From assembly GCA_964573255.1 (NCBI GenBank), contig CAZNJB010000042.1, positions 1 through 26,566 on the forward strand: DNA of 26,566 bases. Reading direction: 5' to 3'. Within the stretch, counting starts at the first letter, position 1; every line of letters begins with the position of its first letter. The notes beneath the pieces were generated by a model, which saw only the letters and a list, made by a program, of their open reading frames with translations, did not search any database and was not told the DNA's origin. The DNA is from CAYNUJ01 sp964573255. GTDB lineage: Bacteria > Bacteroidota > Ignavibacteria > Ignavibacteriales > Melioribacteraceae. This document shows, piece by piece, positions 7,844-15,731 of this stretch. Made by a program: the position numbers and the translations under genes.

Positions 7844-8952
7844 TGGATGAATTATTAAGTCAAGGTCTTCTTGGGCAAGGTAAAGCTTTAGATACTTTAT
7901 ACCATTTTTACCGGTCAGATAGAATTCCCCATGCCCTTCTTTTTTCCGGTCCGGAGGGAGTAGGGAAGCATTTAGCTGCTAAAAACTTTCTTAAATTACT
8001 TAACTCCAATTTATCAAGCGAAAAAATAACAAAAATTTACAGCCAAATTGATAGCTTCGAAGAACCGGCTGTAAAATTTGTATTGCCTCTTCCCAGAGGA
8101 AAAGGGGAGACTAACACCGATTCCCCTGTAGGAAAACTTACTAAAACTCAGATTGAAGAAATAGCTTCTCAAATTCACAAAAAAGCCCAAGACCCTTATT
8201 TTAGAATTTCTATACCTAATGCCAATACCATTAAGATTAATAGCATAAGGGATATAAATAAATTCATTTCTCTTTATGGCAACAGCGAAGAATACAAAGC
8301 AATTATTATAAGCAATGCACATTTAATGAATGTGGAATCACAGAATGCTTTGTTGAAAAATTTGGAAGAACCGCCGCCGAAAATAATTTTCATTTTAATT
8401 ACCGACCAGCCCAACCGTTTGTTGGAAACAATTCGTTCGCGCAGCTGGGTGGTTAATTTTCTTCCGCTTGGGGAAGAATTAGTAGAAAGAATTCTCGAAA
8501 AAAATTATAATTTAGAGCCTTTCGAAGCTCGTAACTTAGCGGTGTTAAGCGGAGGCTCAGTAACTAAAGCACTGCAGTTGAGAGAATTAAATCTGGAAGA
8601 AAACATCGATAGTGTTATTACAATTCTGAGATATTCTCTCGGTCGTAGATACGCAACTGCCTTGAAAGAATTTAACAAATCGGTTTCAAATGACTCGGAA
8701 CCGTTTTTACTTTTATTAAGCCTTATACTTTATTGGTTTGCAGATACAGTTTCGCATAAAAATTTCGGAAGAATTAAATATTTTGCTAAACATTCGGAAA
8801 CAATCCAAAAGTTCAATCAAAGATTTTCCGGAACAAATATTTCGGAAATAATTGATACCATCAATAATTATATTTTACTGAGAGATAAAAATATATCCTT
8901 GAATGTGTTGATAATGAATGTTATTTTTGAATTAGCAAAGATTTCAATATAG
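7843..8952 (+). CDS. holB: DNA polymerase III delta-prime subunit (clamp loader)
   Basis: A 369-aa AAA+ clamp-loader subunit. It begins with the GQGKALDTLYHFYRSDRIPHALLFSG strand-helix pattern and has a Walker A-like GPEGVGKH (36-43), ALLKNLEEPP (the delta-prime box) and TIRSRSW in place of the usual SRC sensor motif. The zinc module found in many delta-prime and gamma subunits is absent: the protein contains no cysteine, and the region holds a 40-residue insert (about residues 55-100) ending near FVLPLPRGKG. The C-terminal third is the helical collar domain. The next gene encodes a PSP1/RicT protein, a synteny also known from Firmicutes (holB-yaaT). Confidence 0.88.
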   Translation: MDELLSQGLLGQGKALDTLYHFYRSDRIPHALLFSGPEGVGKHLAAKNFLKLLNSNLSSEKITKIYSQIDSFEEPAVKFVLPLPRGKGETNTDSPVGKLTKTQIEEIASQIHKKAQDPYFRISIPNANTIKINSIRDINKFISLYGNSEEYKAIIISNAHLMNVESQNALLKNLEEPPPKIIFILITDQPNRLLETIRSRSWVVNFLPLGEELVERILEKNYNLEPFEARNLAVLSGGSVTKALQLRELNLEENIDSVITILRYSLGRRYATALKEFNKSVSNDSEPFLLLLSLILYWFADTVSHKNFGRIKYFAKHSETIQKFNQRFSGTNISEIIDTINNYILLRDKNISLNVLIMNVIFELAKISI

Positions 8953-8959
8953 GACAAAT

Positions 8960-9814
8960 ATGTACCATATAGATTTATCTAACTTAGGTAATTTTCTCGC
9001 CGATGCCGAATCCCAGAAAAAACTTCAGCAGAAATGTGATAAGACGTATCAGGATATTATTGTTGGTAATATCCTCAATCAACAACGTCATATCAGCGCA
9101 TGTATGGCTTGCAGCTCGGTAGAGAATTGTAGAAGCGTACCCTTAGACGATCGTGAAATAGCAGAAATAAGCTGCGATGGTTTGCTGGGTACAGAATTCT
9201 GTGAAATTTCTCCCGAATTATATATGGAACTTGAGAAGGATGACCTTGTTGTTGTTGAATGGGAAGGGTTTCTGGAAATTGCACGTTTAGTTTCGAAAGG
9301 CGAAATTGTCAAAATCAAAAGAAAAGAATTAGGACTTTACGGGGAAGAATTACCGAAGGGTATTAGAAAAGCAAATGAAAAAGATCTCCAACGGTTCGAA
9401 AAAAATCTGGACGAAGAAGTTAAAGCCGTTCCGATTTTCAAAGAGAAAATTCAGAAGTATAATTTGGAAATGAAATTAGTTGACATTCATTTCCAATTCG
9501 ATAGGAAAAAACTTTTCTTTTTCTATACCGCAGACGGAAGGGTAGATTTCAGAGAATTAGCCAAAGATCTTGCTTCTATTTTTAGAACACGAATTGAATT
9601 ACGTCAAATCGGTGTTAGAGATGAAGCTCGTAAAATTGGCGGAATCGGTATGTGCGGCCGCGAATTCTGCTGCTCTTCATTTCTCGGTAGTTTTAAGAGA
9701 ATTACTACTCAAATTGCCAACGATCAAAATTTGAGCTCAAACATGTCGAAATTGAGTGGTCCTTGCGGCAAACTAAAATGCTGCCTTTCTTTTGAATTAA
9801 AGAATAATAACTAA
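8960..9814 (+). CDS. ricT: PSP1 domain protein, RicT/YaaT family
   Basis: The 284-aa protein carries the PSP1 core: DLVVVEWEGFLEIARLV near residue 95, the FDRKKLFFFYTADGRVDFRELAKDLASIFRTRIELRQIGVRDEARKIGG stretch, and the Cys-rich GMCGREFCC and SGPCGKLKCCLSFE motifs. In Bacillus, RicT works in the Y-complex that binds Fe-S clusters and guides RNase Y. Here an extra N-terminal Cys cluster (Cys26, 48, 51, 57, 72, 81) is also visible and may hold a metal or Fe-S site. It follows holB by 7 nt and ends at a strong terminator, so it is the last gene of its operon. Its role in this lineage is inferred. Confidence 0.85.
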   Translation: MYHIDLSNLGNFLADAESQKKLQQKCDKTYQDIIVGNILNQQRHISACMACSSVENCRSVPLDDREIAEISCDGLLGTEFCEISPELYMELEKDDLVVVEWEGFLEIARLVSKGEIVKIKRKELGLYGEELPKGIRKANEKDLQRFEKNLDEEVKAVPIFKEKIQKYNLEMKLVDIHFQFDRKKLFFFYTADGRVDFRELAKDLASIFRTRIELRQIGVRDEARKIGGIGMCGREFCCSSFLGSFKRITTQIANDQNLSSNMSKLSGPCGKLKCCLSFELKNNN

Positions 9815-9821
9815 ACTTTTC

Positions 9822-9846
9822 AAGTCCTCGTAACGAGGACTTTTTT
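9822..9846 (+). terminator. Rho-independent terminator after ricT
   Basis: A perfect 9-bp stem (AAGTCCTCG, loop TAA, CGAGGACTT) is followed by a T run (9841-9846). It lies 8 bp after the ricT stop and closes the DUF2795-holB-ricT operon. Confidence 0.9.
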
Positions 9847-9878
9847 CATTAATTGCAAAAAGTACGACTAATTAATAC

Positions 9879-9900
9879 TTGTAATTTTTTTAGATTACAA
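9879..9900. promoter_or_regulatory. Candidate operator upstream of the thiolase gene
   Basis: Perfect 7-bp inverted repeat TTGTAAT (9879-9885) and ATTACAA (9894-9900) with an 8-nt spacer, about 30 bp before the thiolase ATG. The size and position are typical of a dimeric TetR/FadR- or MarR-type operator that would control acyl-CoA metabolism genes. No regulator gene adjoins it; the assignment is inference. Confidence 0.4.
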
Positions 9901-9928
9901 CACTTACTAACAATGATGAGGAAATAAA

Positions 9929-11110
9929 ATGCGTAAAGTAGTTATAGTTGCGGCAAAAAGAACTCCCATCGGCGCTTTTATGGGAGCTTTATCTAGTCTT
10001 TCTGCAGTTGAACTGGGAAAAATCGCTATAAAATCCGTTATCGATGAAGTTAATTTAGACACTAATTTAGTTGATGAAGTTATAATGGGTAATGTTTTAC
10101 CCGCCGGATTAGGACAGGCACCAGCTAGACAGGCTGCATTATTTGCTGGTCTACCTCAATCAACTGAATGCTTAACCATTAATAAAATGTGCGGTAGCGG
10201 ATTGAAAGCCGTTATGCTTGCACATCAGGCAATTGCATTGGGTGATGCTGATGTAATTGTGGCCGGTGGTATGGAAAGTATGACAAATGCACCGCATCTT
10301 CTGATGAATTCACGCAGTGGATATCGGATGGGAGATGTAAAAGTAGTGGATTCGATGATTAAAGACGGTCTTTGGGATGTATATAATGACATCCACATGG
10401 GCAGCTGCGCCGAAGCTTGTGCAAAAGACTTCAAGATGACACGCGAAGAACTTGACGAATTTGCTGTGATGAGTTACAATAGAGCCATTAAAGCTCAGGA
10501 AGAAGGCAAATTTGATGATGAAATTGTGCCCGTTACAATCTCGAGCAGAAAAGGGGAGACATTGATAGATAAAGACGAAGAGCCCGGCAAAGTTAAATTC
10601 GAAAAAATACCGAATTTAAGACCTGTATTTGATAAAGAAGGCGTTGTTACAGCTGCCAATGCCTCCAAATTGAATGACGGTGCTTCGGCATTATTAATAA
10701 TGTCTGAAGATAAAGCTAAAGAATTAAATTTAACTCCATTGGTTGAAATTGTTGCGCAAAGTTCTGCGGCAAAAGCACCGATAGAATTTACTACAGCGCC
10801 AGCAGATGCAATTCAAAAAGTATTGAATAAAGCCGGAATGACTAAAGATGATATTGATCTATTCGAAATAAACGAAGCTTTCGCAGTTGTTTCTATTGCC
10901 GTTAATAAATTACTCGGATTGAATCCGGAAAATATTAATGTAAACGGAGGAGCTATTGCTTTGGGACATCCAATAGGAGCCAGCGGAGCTCGAATTTTGA
11001 CTACTCTCATTCATGAGATGAAAAGAAGGAATGTAAACCACGGCTTAGCATCTCTCTGCATTGGTGGAGGCGAAGCTTCGGCTTTAATTGTTAAGAACAC
11101 GAGTTTATAA
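9929..11110 (+). CDS. Acetyl-CoA C-acetyltransferase (thiolase)
   Basis: This 393-aa enzyme condenses two acetyl-CoA to acetoacetyl-CoA or cleaves the product in the reverse direction. Complete thiolase motifs are visible: nucleophile Cys88 in NKMCGSGLKAV, His347 in GGAIALGHPIGASGAR, and Cys377 in CIGGGEAS. The length equals that of biosynthetic/AtoB-type thiolases, with no trifunctional extension. The start is preceded by GATGAGGA. The next gene is a 3-hydroxybutyryl-CoA dehydrogenase, so the pair handles C4 acyl-CoA, either in butyrate/PHB-type synthesis or in beta-oxidation. Sequence alone does not decide the direction. Confidence 0.92.
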   Translation: MRKVVIVAAKRTPIGAFMGALSSLSAVELGKIAIKSVIDEVNLDTNLVDEVIMGNVLPAGLGQAPARQAALFAGLPQSTECLTINKMCGSGLKAVMLAHQAIALGDADVIVAGGMESMTNAPHLLMNSRSGYRMGDVKVVDSMIKDGLWDVYNDIHMGSCAEACAKDFKMTREELDEFAVMSYNRAIKAQEEGKFDDEIVPVTISSRKGETLIDKDEEPGKVKFEKIPNLRPVFDKEGVVTAANASKLNDGASALLIMSEDKAKELNLTPLVEIVAQSSAAKAPIEFTTAPADAIQKVLNKAGMTKDDIDLFEINEAFAVVSIAVNKLLGLNPENINVNGGAIALGHPIGASGARILTTLIHEMKRRNVNHGLASLCIGGGEASALIVKNTSL

Positions 11111-11122
11111 GGAGATTTTGAT

Positions 11123-11974
11123 ATGGAAATTAAAAAAGTTGCCGTTGTTGGCGCAGGAACAATGGGAAACGGAATCGCTCACGTTTTTGCTCAAAACGGA
11201 TTCGACGTTCAATTATGCGATGTGAAACAGGAATTCCTGGATAAAGCCGTCTCCGTTATTTCCAAAAATATGGATAGGCAGATAAAAAAAGGAATTCTTT
11301 CGGATGAAGAAAAAAATAGTGCTCTCGGAAATCTTAAAACAGTGGTTGGTGTCGAAAATATATCTGCTGATAGAGATTTAGTGATAGAAGCAATTATTGA
11401 AAATAAAGAAGCAAAATTAGAGTTGCTTTCCAAATTGGAAAATCAAATTAAACCGGAAGCTATTTTAGCGAGTAACACTTCTTCAATTTCTATTACAGAA
11501 TTATCATCAGTTTGCAGACCGCAAAAGTTTATCGGAATGCATTTTATGAATCCTGTTCCTGTAATGAAATTAGTTGAGATTATTCGCGGTTATTCCACAT
11601 CGCAGGAAACCTACGATATTATACGCGAAACTTCCATTAAATTGGGTAAAACACCAGTAGAGGTGAATGATTATCCCGGCTTCATTTCGAACAGGATATT
11701 AATGCCAATGATCAATGAAGCAATATTTGCTCTTTACGAGAATGTTGCGAGTGCAGAAGATATCGACACTGTTATGAAACTTGGGATGGCTCATCCGATG
11801 GGACCTTTAACATTAGCGGATTTCATCGGATTGGATGTGTGTTTGGCTATTATGGAAGTCCTTTACAATGGTTTTAACGATCCGAAATATCGTCCTTGTC
11901 CGTTGTTAAAGAAAATGGTAGCGGCGAATAAATTAGGACGTAAAACAGGTGAAGGATTTTTCAAATATGATTAA
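11123..11974 (+). CDS. hbd: 3-hydroxybutyryl-CoA dehydrogenase
   Basis: A 283-aa NAD(P)-dependent 3-hydroxyacyl-CoA dehydrogenase, the length of stand-alone Hbd/PaaH enzymes. The N-terminal Rossmann motif GAGTMG (10-15) with VFAQNGFDVQLCD is intact. The catalytic His lies in FIGMHFMNPVPVMKLVEI, the substrate-site NTSSISI precedes it, and the C-terminal domain has PGFISNRILMPMINEA. It follows the thiolase by 12 nt with an AAGGAG ribosome binding site and would reduce acetoacetyl-CoA or oxidise 3-hydroxybutyryl-CoA. Crotonase and acyl-CoA dehydrogenase partners are not in the window. Confidence 0.93.
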   Translation: MEIKKVAVVGAGTMGNGIAHVFAQNGFDVQLCDVKQEFLDKAVSVISKNMDRQIKKGILSDEEKNSALGNLKTVVGVENISADRDLVIEAIIENKEAKLELLSKLENQIKPEAILASNTSSISITELSSVCRPQKFIGMHFMNPVPVMKLVEIIRGYSTSQETYDIIRETSIKLGKTPVEVNDYPGFISNRILMPMINEAIFALYENVASAEDIDTVMKLGMAHPMGPLTLADFIGLDVCLAIMEVLYNGFNDPKYRPCPLLKKMVAANKLGRKTGEGFFKYD

Positions 11975-12006
11975 ATTTGTAATAATAAATTATTATTATT
12001 GGTGAA

Positions 12007-14049
12007 TTGTTGGAAAGTAGATTTCGGAAAATTCAGAGAATATTTGAGCGAATAAAATTACCCGATTACACAGTATTCAGCTTTTTTGCTATTATAACAG
12101 GAGCAGCAGCCGGATTGGCTGCTGTTCTTTTTCATAATTCCATAGAATTTCTCAATGAAGAATTATTCGTAGACAGTTCCAAATATTGGGGAAAATTGCC
12201 TTGGATAATTATTATTATTCCTGCCTTGGGAATGCTTATACAGGCAATGATGATAAAATTATCCCCCAAAACGGCTAAAAAAAAGGGTGTATCCGAAGTT
12301 ATTAAAGCTGTTGCTTTAAGAGGTGGATATATATCATTCAGAACGACTGTCTTTCATTTCATTGCACCAGTTATATGTATAGGAACCGGAGGAACTGTCG
12401 GTCCGGAAGGACCTGCTGCGCAGATAGGAGGGGGTATAGGGAGTAAATTAGGCAATATTTTCGGTCTTTCAGACTCTCGCAGACGTATTTTTACCGCCGC
12501 AGGTGCAGGAGCTGCAATTTCAGCTATTTTCAACACTCCTTTAGGCGGAATATTTTTTGCTTTAGAAGTTGTTTTACTGAATGATTTTCAAACTCCTACG
12601 TTCAGCGCACTGATTTTAGCATCTGTTACAGCAAGCGCAATTGCTAGAATTCTTGTAGGTAACGAATCCCTTTTTACATTTGTTCATACTCCATTCAACG
12701 ATTATTCCAATCTCTATATTTACGCTATTTTCGGACTCTTTATAGGTGTGTTGTCGATATTTTTTATCCGGTATTCCAGCTTTGTGGATCACAATCTAAG
12801 AAGATATGTACTCAAGATAATTCCACAGTGGTTATTAATGACAATAGTTGGACTTATTGTAGGAATTGTCGGTTATAATTTCAAGGAAATATTCGGTATC
12901 GGATACGGAGCAATCAATGAATTTCTAAACGGGAGCATAGGCTGGGAATTAGTACTTATATTGGTCGCACTAAAATTTATTTTAGTACCGTTAATTCTTT
13001 ACTCAGGTGGTTTCGGCGGATTATTTGCTCCTTCTTTGTTTATCGGTGCTGGTGCAGGATACTTATTTGCAATATTAGTCAATGTAGTGTGGGGACTGGA
13101 TCTAAACGTAACAACCTTTGTATTAGTTGGTATGGGAGCCGCACTCGGTGGGATAAATACGATTCCAATTTCATCCATACTGATAATATTTGAAATGACT
13201 AGAGATTACAGCTTTATTTTACCTCTAATGCTAGCAATAGTTGTTTCAACCACTATGGTTCAGTTAATTCTTCACGGTTCGGTTCATACTAAACATCTGG
13301 AAGAGCAAGGATATCAAATTGCTAACGGAAGAGAAAGCAAAATATTAAGGAATATTCTAATTGAGGATCTAAAATTACGTCCAATTGAGCTAATTGACGA
13401 CACAACACCGCTACATACAATTGTCGGCAAATTAATTGAATCAAATAGCAGCGTTTTCTACGTAAAGAATTCGGATAATAAGATAATAGGTGCGATTTCG
13501 CAGACGGAATTAAGACCTATCATAGCAGATTATGATTCCGTTAAGCATTTTGTTGTCGCTCGTGATATTATGAATCCAGATATTTATATAGCTTCACCAA
13601 AGGAAAATTTGGATAAAATATTGCGTCTGTTTGGTAAATATAACATTGATGAATTTCCGGTAATCGATCAGAACAAAGTTTTAGGAACTATATCAAGACA
13701 GGATGTTATAGACTGTTACAACAAAGAAAGTTTAAAAGAGAATTTAAGTGACGGATTGTCAGATGAAATCGCAAATATCGGAATTTCCGGTGAAACCGAA
13801 TTAGGTAATTATAAAATAGTTGAAAAAGCCGTTCCTGAAGAATTCTACGGAAAGACATTGAAAGAATTAAAATTCAGAAACAAATACGGTTTAGAGATTT
13901 TAATTATAAAACGTCCTAAGGATTTATATTCAATTGAGAAAGATAATTACGAAATATTAGCACCTGAAGCAGATATGAAATTAAAAAATGGTGACGTAAT
14001 CGTAATATTTGGTTCAAAAGAGAAAATCGAAAAATTTAATCAAATATAA
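12007..14049 (+). CDS. CLC chloride channel/transporter with CBS pair and TrkA-C domain
   Basis: A 680-aa inner-membrane CLC protein. The membrane domain (about 20-430) has the selectivity-filter motif GTGGTVGPEGP with gating Glu134 and the second pore motif GGFGGLFAPSLF. The residue aligned with the internal proton glutamate of ClC-ec1 (Glu203) is Val188 in FALEVVL, as in animal CLC channels. The cytoplasmic part has two CBS repeats (about 460-580) and a TrkA-C-like domain (about 600-680), suggesting ligand control. The start is uncertain: two consecutive TTG codons at 12007 and 12010 follow a weak GGTG element and no nearby ATG fits. It is the last chromosomal gene before the prophage. Confidence 0.88.
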   Translation: MLESRFRKIQRIFERIKLPDYTVFSFFAIITGAAAGLAAVLFHNSIEFLNEELFVDSSKYWGKLPWIIIIIPALGMLIQAMMIKLSPKTAKKKGVSEVIKAVALRGGYISFRTTVFHFIAPVICIGTGGTVGPEGPAAQIGGGIGSKLGNIFGLSDSRRRIFTAAGAGAAISAIFNTPLGGIFFALEVVLLNDFQTPTFSALILASVTASAIARILVGNESLFTFVHTPFNDYSNLYIYAIFGLFIGVLSIFFIRYSSFVDHNLRRYVLKIIPQWLLMTIVGLIVGIVGYNFKEIFGIGYGAINEFLNGSIGWELVLILVALKFILVPLILYSGGFGGLFAPSLFIGAGAGYLFAILVNVVWGLDLNVTTFVLVGMGAALGGINTIPISSILIIFEMTRDYSFILPLMLAIVVSTTMVQLILHGSVHTKHLEEQGYQIANGRESKILRNILIEDLKLRPIELIDDTTPLHTIVGKLIESNSSVFYVKNSDNKIIGAISQTELRPIIADYDSVKHFVVARDIMNPDIYIASPKENLDKILRLFGKYNIDEFPVIDQNKVLGTISRQDVIDCYNKESLKENLSDGLSDEIANIGISGETELGNYKIVEKAVPEEFYGKTLKELKFRNKYGLEILIIKRPKDLYSIEKDNYEILAPEADMKLKNGDVIVIFGSKEKIEKFNQI

Positions 14050-14081
14050 AAAAAAGACTAAAATGTGTCGCATAATCTATA
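14050..14081. other. Left prophage boundary (candidate attL region)
   Basis: The 32 bp between the CLC stop and the end of the first phage gene must contain, or lie close to, the junction, because gene content and codon use change here. It includes TGTGTCGCATAATC. No repeat partner can be compared because the right end is outside the window, so the core site cannot be defined. No tRNA gene is adjacent. Confidence 0.4.
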
Positions 14082-14351
14082 TTAGTTAGTGTAATTCGTT
14101 TCCGGTTCCTCAGCCTCGGGAGCAGGATCCTCGAGCTCTAAATTATAAATGATCCTCAGCCCAATACTGCTAATTAAAAGGATAAATGATATTGCGAAAA
14201 TCCCGAGGGTTCGGAGTTCAGCAATTATATAATTGTAAGCATCTCCGTTAATGATCTGCTTAACGCTCCCCTCGATGTCTATTACTCGGTATGTTCCGAA
14301 AATGGCGGTTATTGCCGCCAAAAATGCGAAAATTATCGACATATCTCTCAT
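14082..14351 (-). CDS. Two-TM phage membrane protein in the lysogeny module
   Basis: This 89-aa protein has hydrophobic segments at about residues 4-22 and 47-70 and an acidic, proline-rich tail (ELEDPAPEAEEPETN). It lies just downstream of the repressor on the same strand, so it should be expressed in the lysogen. Small membrane proteins in this position often mediate superinfection exclusion or other lysogenic conversion, but nothing in the sequence proves this. An AGGTC element precedes the ATG. I do not recognise a named family. Confidence 0.6.
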   Translation of the reverse strand: MRDMSIIFAFLAAITAIFGTYRVIDIEGSVKQIINGDAYNYIIAELRTLGIFAISFILLISSIGLRIIYNLELEDPAPEAEEPETNYTN

Positions 14352-14377
14352 TTTTGACCTCCAATTTATTTTTTATC

Positions 14378-15025
14378 TTAAACATCTCTCCATATCCCGA
14401 CAACTCGATAAATTGCCTCAATTTCGAAGCTGCTGAGAATTACAGGCTCATAATTTGAGTTATCTGAATAAAGCATTATTTGACTTTCATTCAGTCGCTT
14501 AAATCGTTTTATATATTGCTCGCCTCTAGTCGTACGGACTACAACAATATTTTTATCTGTATAAGGCTGGTCCATATCGACGAGGACAATATCTCCGTTG
14601 CTAAATAATCCGTTTATTGACTCCCCTTGCACTCTAAGAGCGAAAGCTCTATCTGTTTTTTTATAAGGGAGAGATACAAAGTCTAGAATATTTCGATCAT
14701 TGAACATTTTATCAGACCCTCCGGCGTAAACCGTGTTTATTATTGGAAATTTGTTAGTTACTATAATCTCCCCAAATTCTGCCGCCTCAGTCTCCTCAAT
14801 TCTTTTATATGTTATGTTTTCCGGGTCGCTGTCGTCGATCCTTATTTGCAATCCCTCCTCTAGTTTTTTGATTGTGTGTTGTGTTGGCTTTTTTGTCCTC
14901 CCCGTCTTTAATTGTGAAATAATAGCATTAGAGACGCCTGTCGTTTTTTCTAGTTCGACAGAGCTCAATCTAAAATCTTGCATCAGCGTATTTATTAACT
15001 CGCTCCATTTCATATCTGTAAACAT
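14378..15025 (-). CDS. Phage repressor, XRE HTH plus S24 (LexA-like) peptidase
   Basis: A 215-aa CI/LexA-type repressor keeps the prophage silent and should self-cleave on RecA activation. The HTH occupies about residues 18-57 (SSVELEKTTGVSNAIISQLKTG). The peptidase domain has the cleavage bond Ala101-Gly102 (VYAGG), the nucleophile Ser136 (QGESINGLFSNGD) and Lys173 (EQYIKRF). The spacing (Ser to Lys 37 residues, bond to Ser 34) equals that of E. coli LexA, so the protein looks fully competent and the prophage SOS-inducible. ATG 15025 is preferred; ATG 15013 is an alternative. It diverges from the early operon across a 128-bp control region. Confidence 0.9.
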   Translation of the reverse strand: MFTDMKWSELINTLMQDFRLSSVELEKTTGVSNAIISQLKTGRTKKPTQHTIKKLEEGLQIRIDDSDPENITYKRIEETEAAEFGEIIVTNKFPIINTVYAGGSDKMFNDRNILDFVSLPYKKTDRAFALRVQGESINGLFSNGDIVLVDMDQPYTDKNIVVVRTTRGEQYIKRFKRLNESQIMLYSDNSNYEPVILSSFEIEAIYRVVGIWRDV

Positions 15026-15044
15026 AATTAAAAAGCTCTAAATA

Positions 15045-15074
15045 ATTATAAAAAATATTATAAAAAAATCTAAA
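15045..15074 (-). promoter_or_regulatory. Candidate leftward promoter for the repressor gene
   Basis: Read on the minus strand, TTTAGA (15074-15069) and a perfect TATAAT (15050-15045) are 18 bp apart, with the start expected about 13 nt before the repressor ATG. A second TATAAT at 15062-15057 is an alternative -10. Confidence 0.45.
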
Positions 15075-15080
15075 AACCTC

Positions 15081-15108
15081 TTGACATTTAGAATATTTAT
15101 ATTATCTT
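15081..15108 (+). promoter_or_regulatory. Rightward early promoter of the prophage
   Basis: A perfect TTGACA (15081-15086) is followed after 16 bp by TATCTT (15103-15108), giving a start near 15115, about 40 nt before the Cro-like gene. It overlaps the TCTAAA/TTTAGA inverted pair, so repressor binding would block it. Confidence 0.6.
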
Positions 15109-15153
15109 AGTAAGTGAAATTAAGAAACTTTTAGAACATTTAAGGTAAACACA

Positions 15154-15381
15154 ATGAAAAACGCAATATCAACAATTCAATTCGACTTTGAAAAGTTTAT
15201 CGTTAACGAGAGAACCTCGATCAGCGAGATAGCTAAAAAAACATATACCTCTTATGTCGGGATCTGGCAAATGATAAAAAGAGGTTCGTTAAAGCCGACT
15301 TTCCTAAGAAAATTAGAGGAAAGCTATAAAAAAGATCTCTCCGCTTACATAATCAAAGAACAATCAAAAAAAGTTGCATAA
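15154..15381 (+). CDS. Cro-like small HTH protein
   Basis: A 75-aa protein with one helix-turn-helix region (residues about 22-50: SISEIAKKTYTSYVGIWQMIKRG). As the first gene rightward of the switch, facing the S24 repressor, it is in the classic Cro position and probably binds the same operators to shut down repressor synthesis during lytic growth. An AAGG element precedes the ATG. The function is inferred from position and fold; no close family is recognised. Confidence 0.65.
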   Translation: MKNAISTIQFDFEKFIVNERTSISEIAKKTYTSYVGIWQMIKRGSLKPTFLRKLEESYKKDLSAYIIKEQSKKVA

Positions 15382-15388
15382 AGCTGTT

Positions 15389-15730
15389 ATGAATATAAAA
15401 TATTTAGCCGATAAAGGCGAACAGAAAGAAAATATAACCTCATCAGAAACTTACCGGAGTGATATATTGAGTGATTTGCCTAGCATTCTCGAGGCAATAA
15501 TCCTCGATTGGGGGAGGGGACTATCAAGAAAATTAAATCGGCCTGTTAACGTTTGGAAAGAGTTATCAATCCTTACAGGACGAGCTCCCTCGACATTGAG
15601 GGCTTATTGCGACGAATTTAATCCTACTTTCCCGCCTATTGATGTTTTACTTAGCATCTGCAAAGCGACGGGGAAAGACGATCCTCTCAAGCTAATTGAA
15701 CAATTCAGAAAAATTCATTTCGAGGCGTAA
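15389..15730 (+). CDS. Phage HTH regulatory protein
   Basis: From ATG 15389 the protein has 113 aa; an in-frame TTG at 15374 would add five residues and overlap the previous stop, with neither start preceded by a good ribosome binding site. The C-terminal half (VWKELSILTGRAPSTLRAYCDEFNPTFPPIDVLLSICKATGKDDPLKLIEQF) reads as an XRE-like helix-turn-helix plus following helices. As the second early gene it may be a CII-like activator or an additional Cro-type regulator. No named family is recognised. Confidence 0.6.
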   Translation: MNIKYLADKGEQKENITSSETYRSDILSDLPSILEAIILDWGRGLSRKLNRPVNVWKELSILTGRAPSTLRAYCDEFNPTFPPIDVLLSICKATGKDDPLKLIEQFRKIHFEA

Positions 15731-15731
15731 C

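Larger units (their letters stand above)
15037..15135. promoter_or_regulatory. Operator half-sites of the genetic switch
   Basis: Four copies of TCTAAA or its complement TTTAGA occur in the divergent control region: 15037-15042, 15069-15074, 15087-15092 and 15130-15135. The two central ones form an inverted pair that brackets the rightward -35 box, and one coincides with the likely leftward -35. This is the expected arrangement for binding sites of the repressor or the Cro-like protein. DNA here is AT-rich, so some copies may be chance. Confidence 0.45.

Noticed and set aside
8014..8322. Open frame on the minus strand within holB
   Set aside because: It mirrors a well-supported gene, has no ribosome binding site and no recognisable domain. 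The same holds for other reverse-strand frames at 2068-2415, 9088-9318 and 22796-23125.
11980..11998. AT-only inverted repeat (TAATAATAAATTATTATTA) as a terminator after hbd
   Set aside because: No GC in the stem and no separate T run; expected by chance in such AT-rich DNA.
14050..14081. TGTGTCGCATAATC as a Mu-like transposon end
   Set aside because: A 5'-TG alone is not evidence; no repeated transposase-binding sites and no MuA gene are visible.
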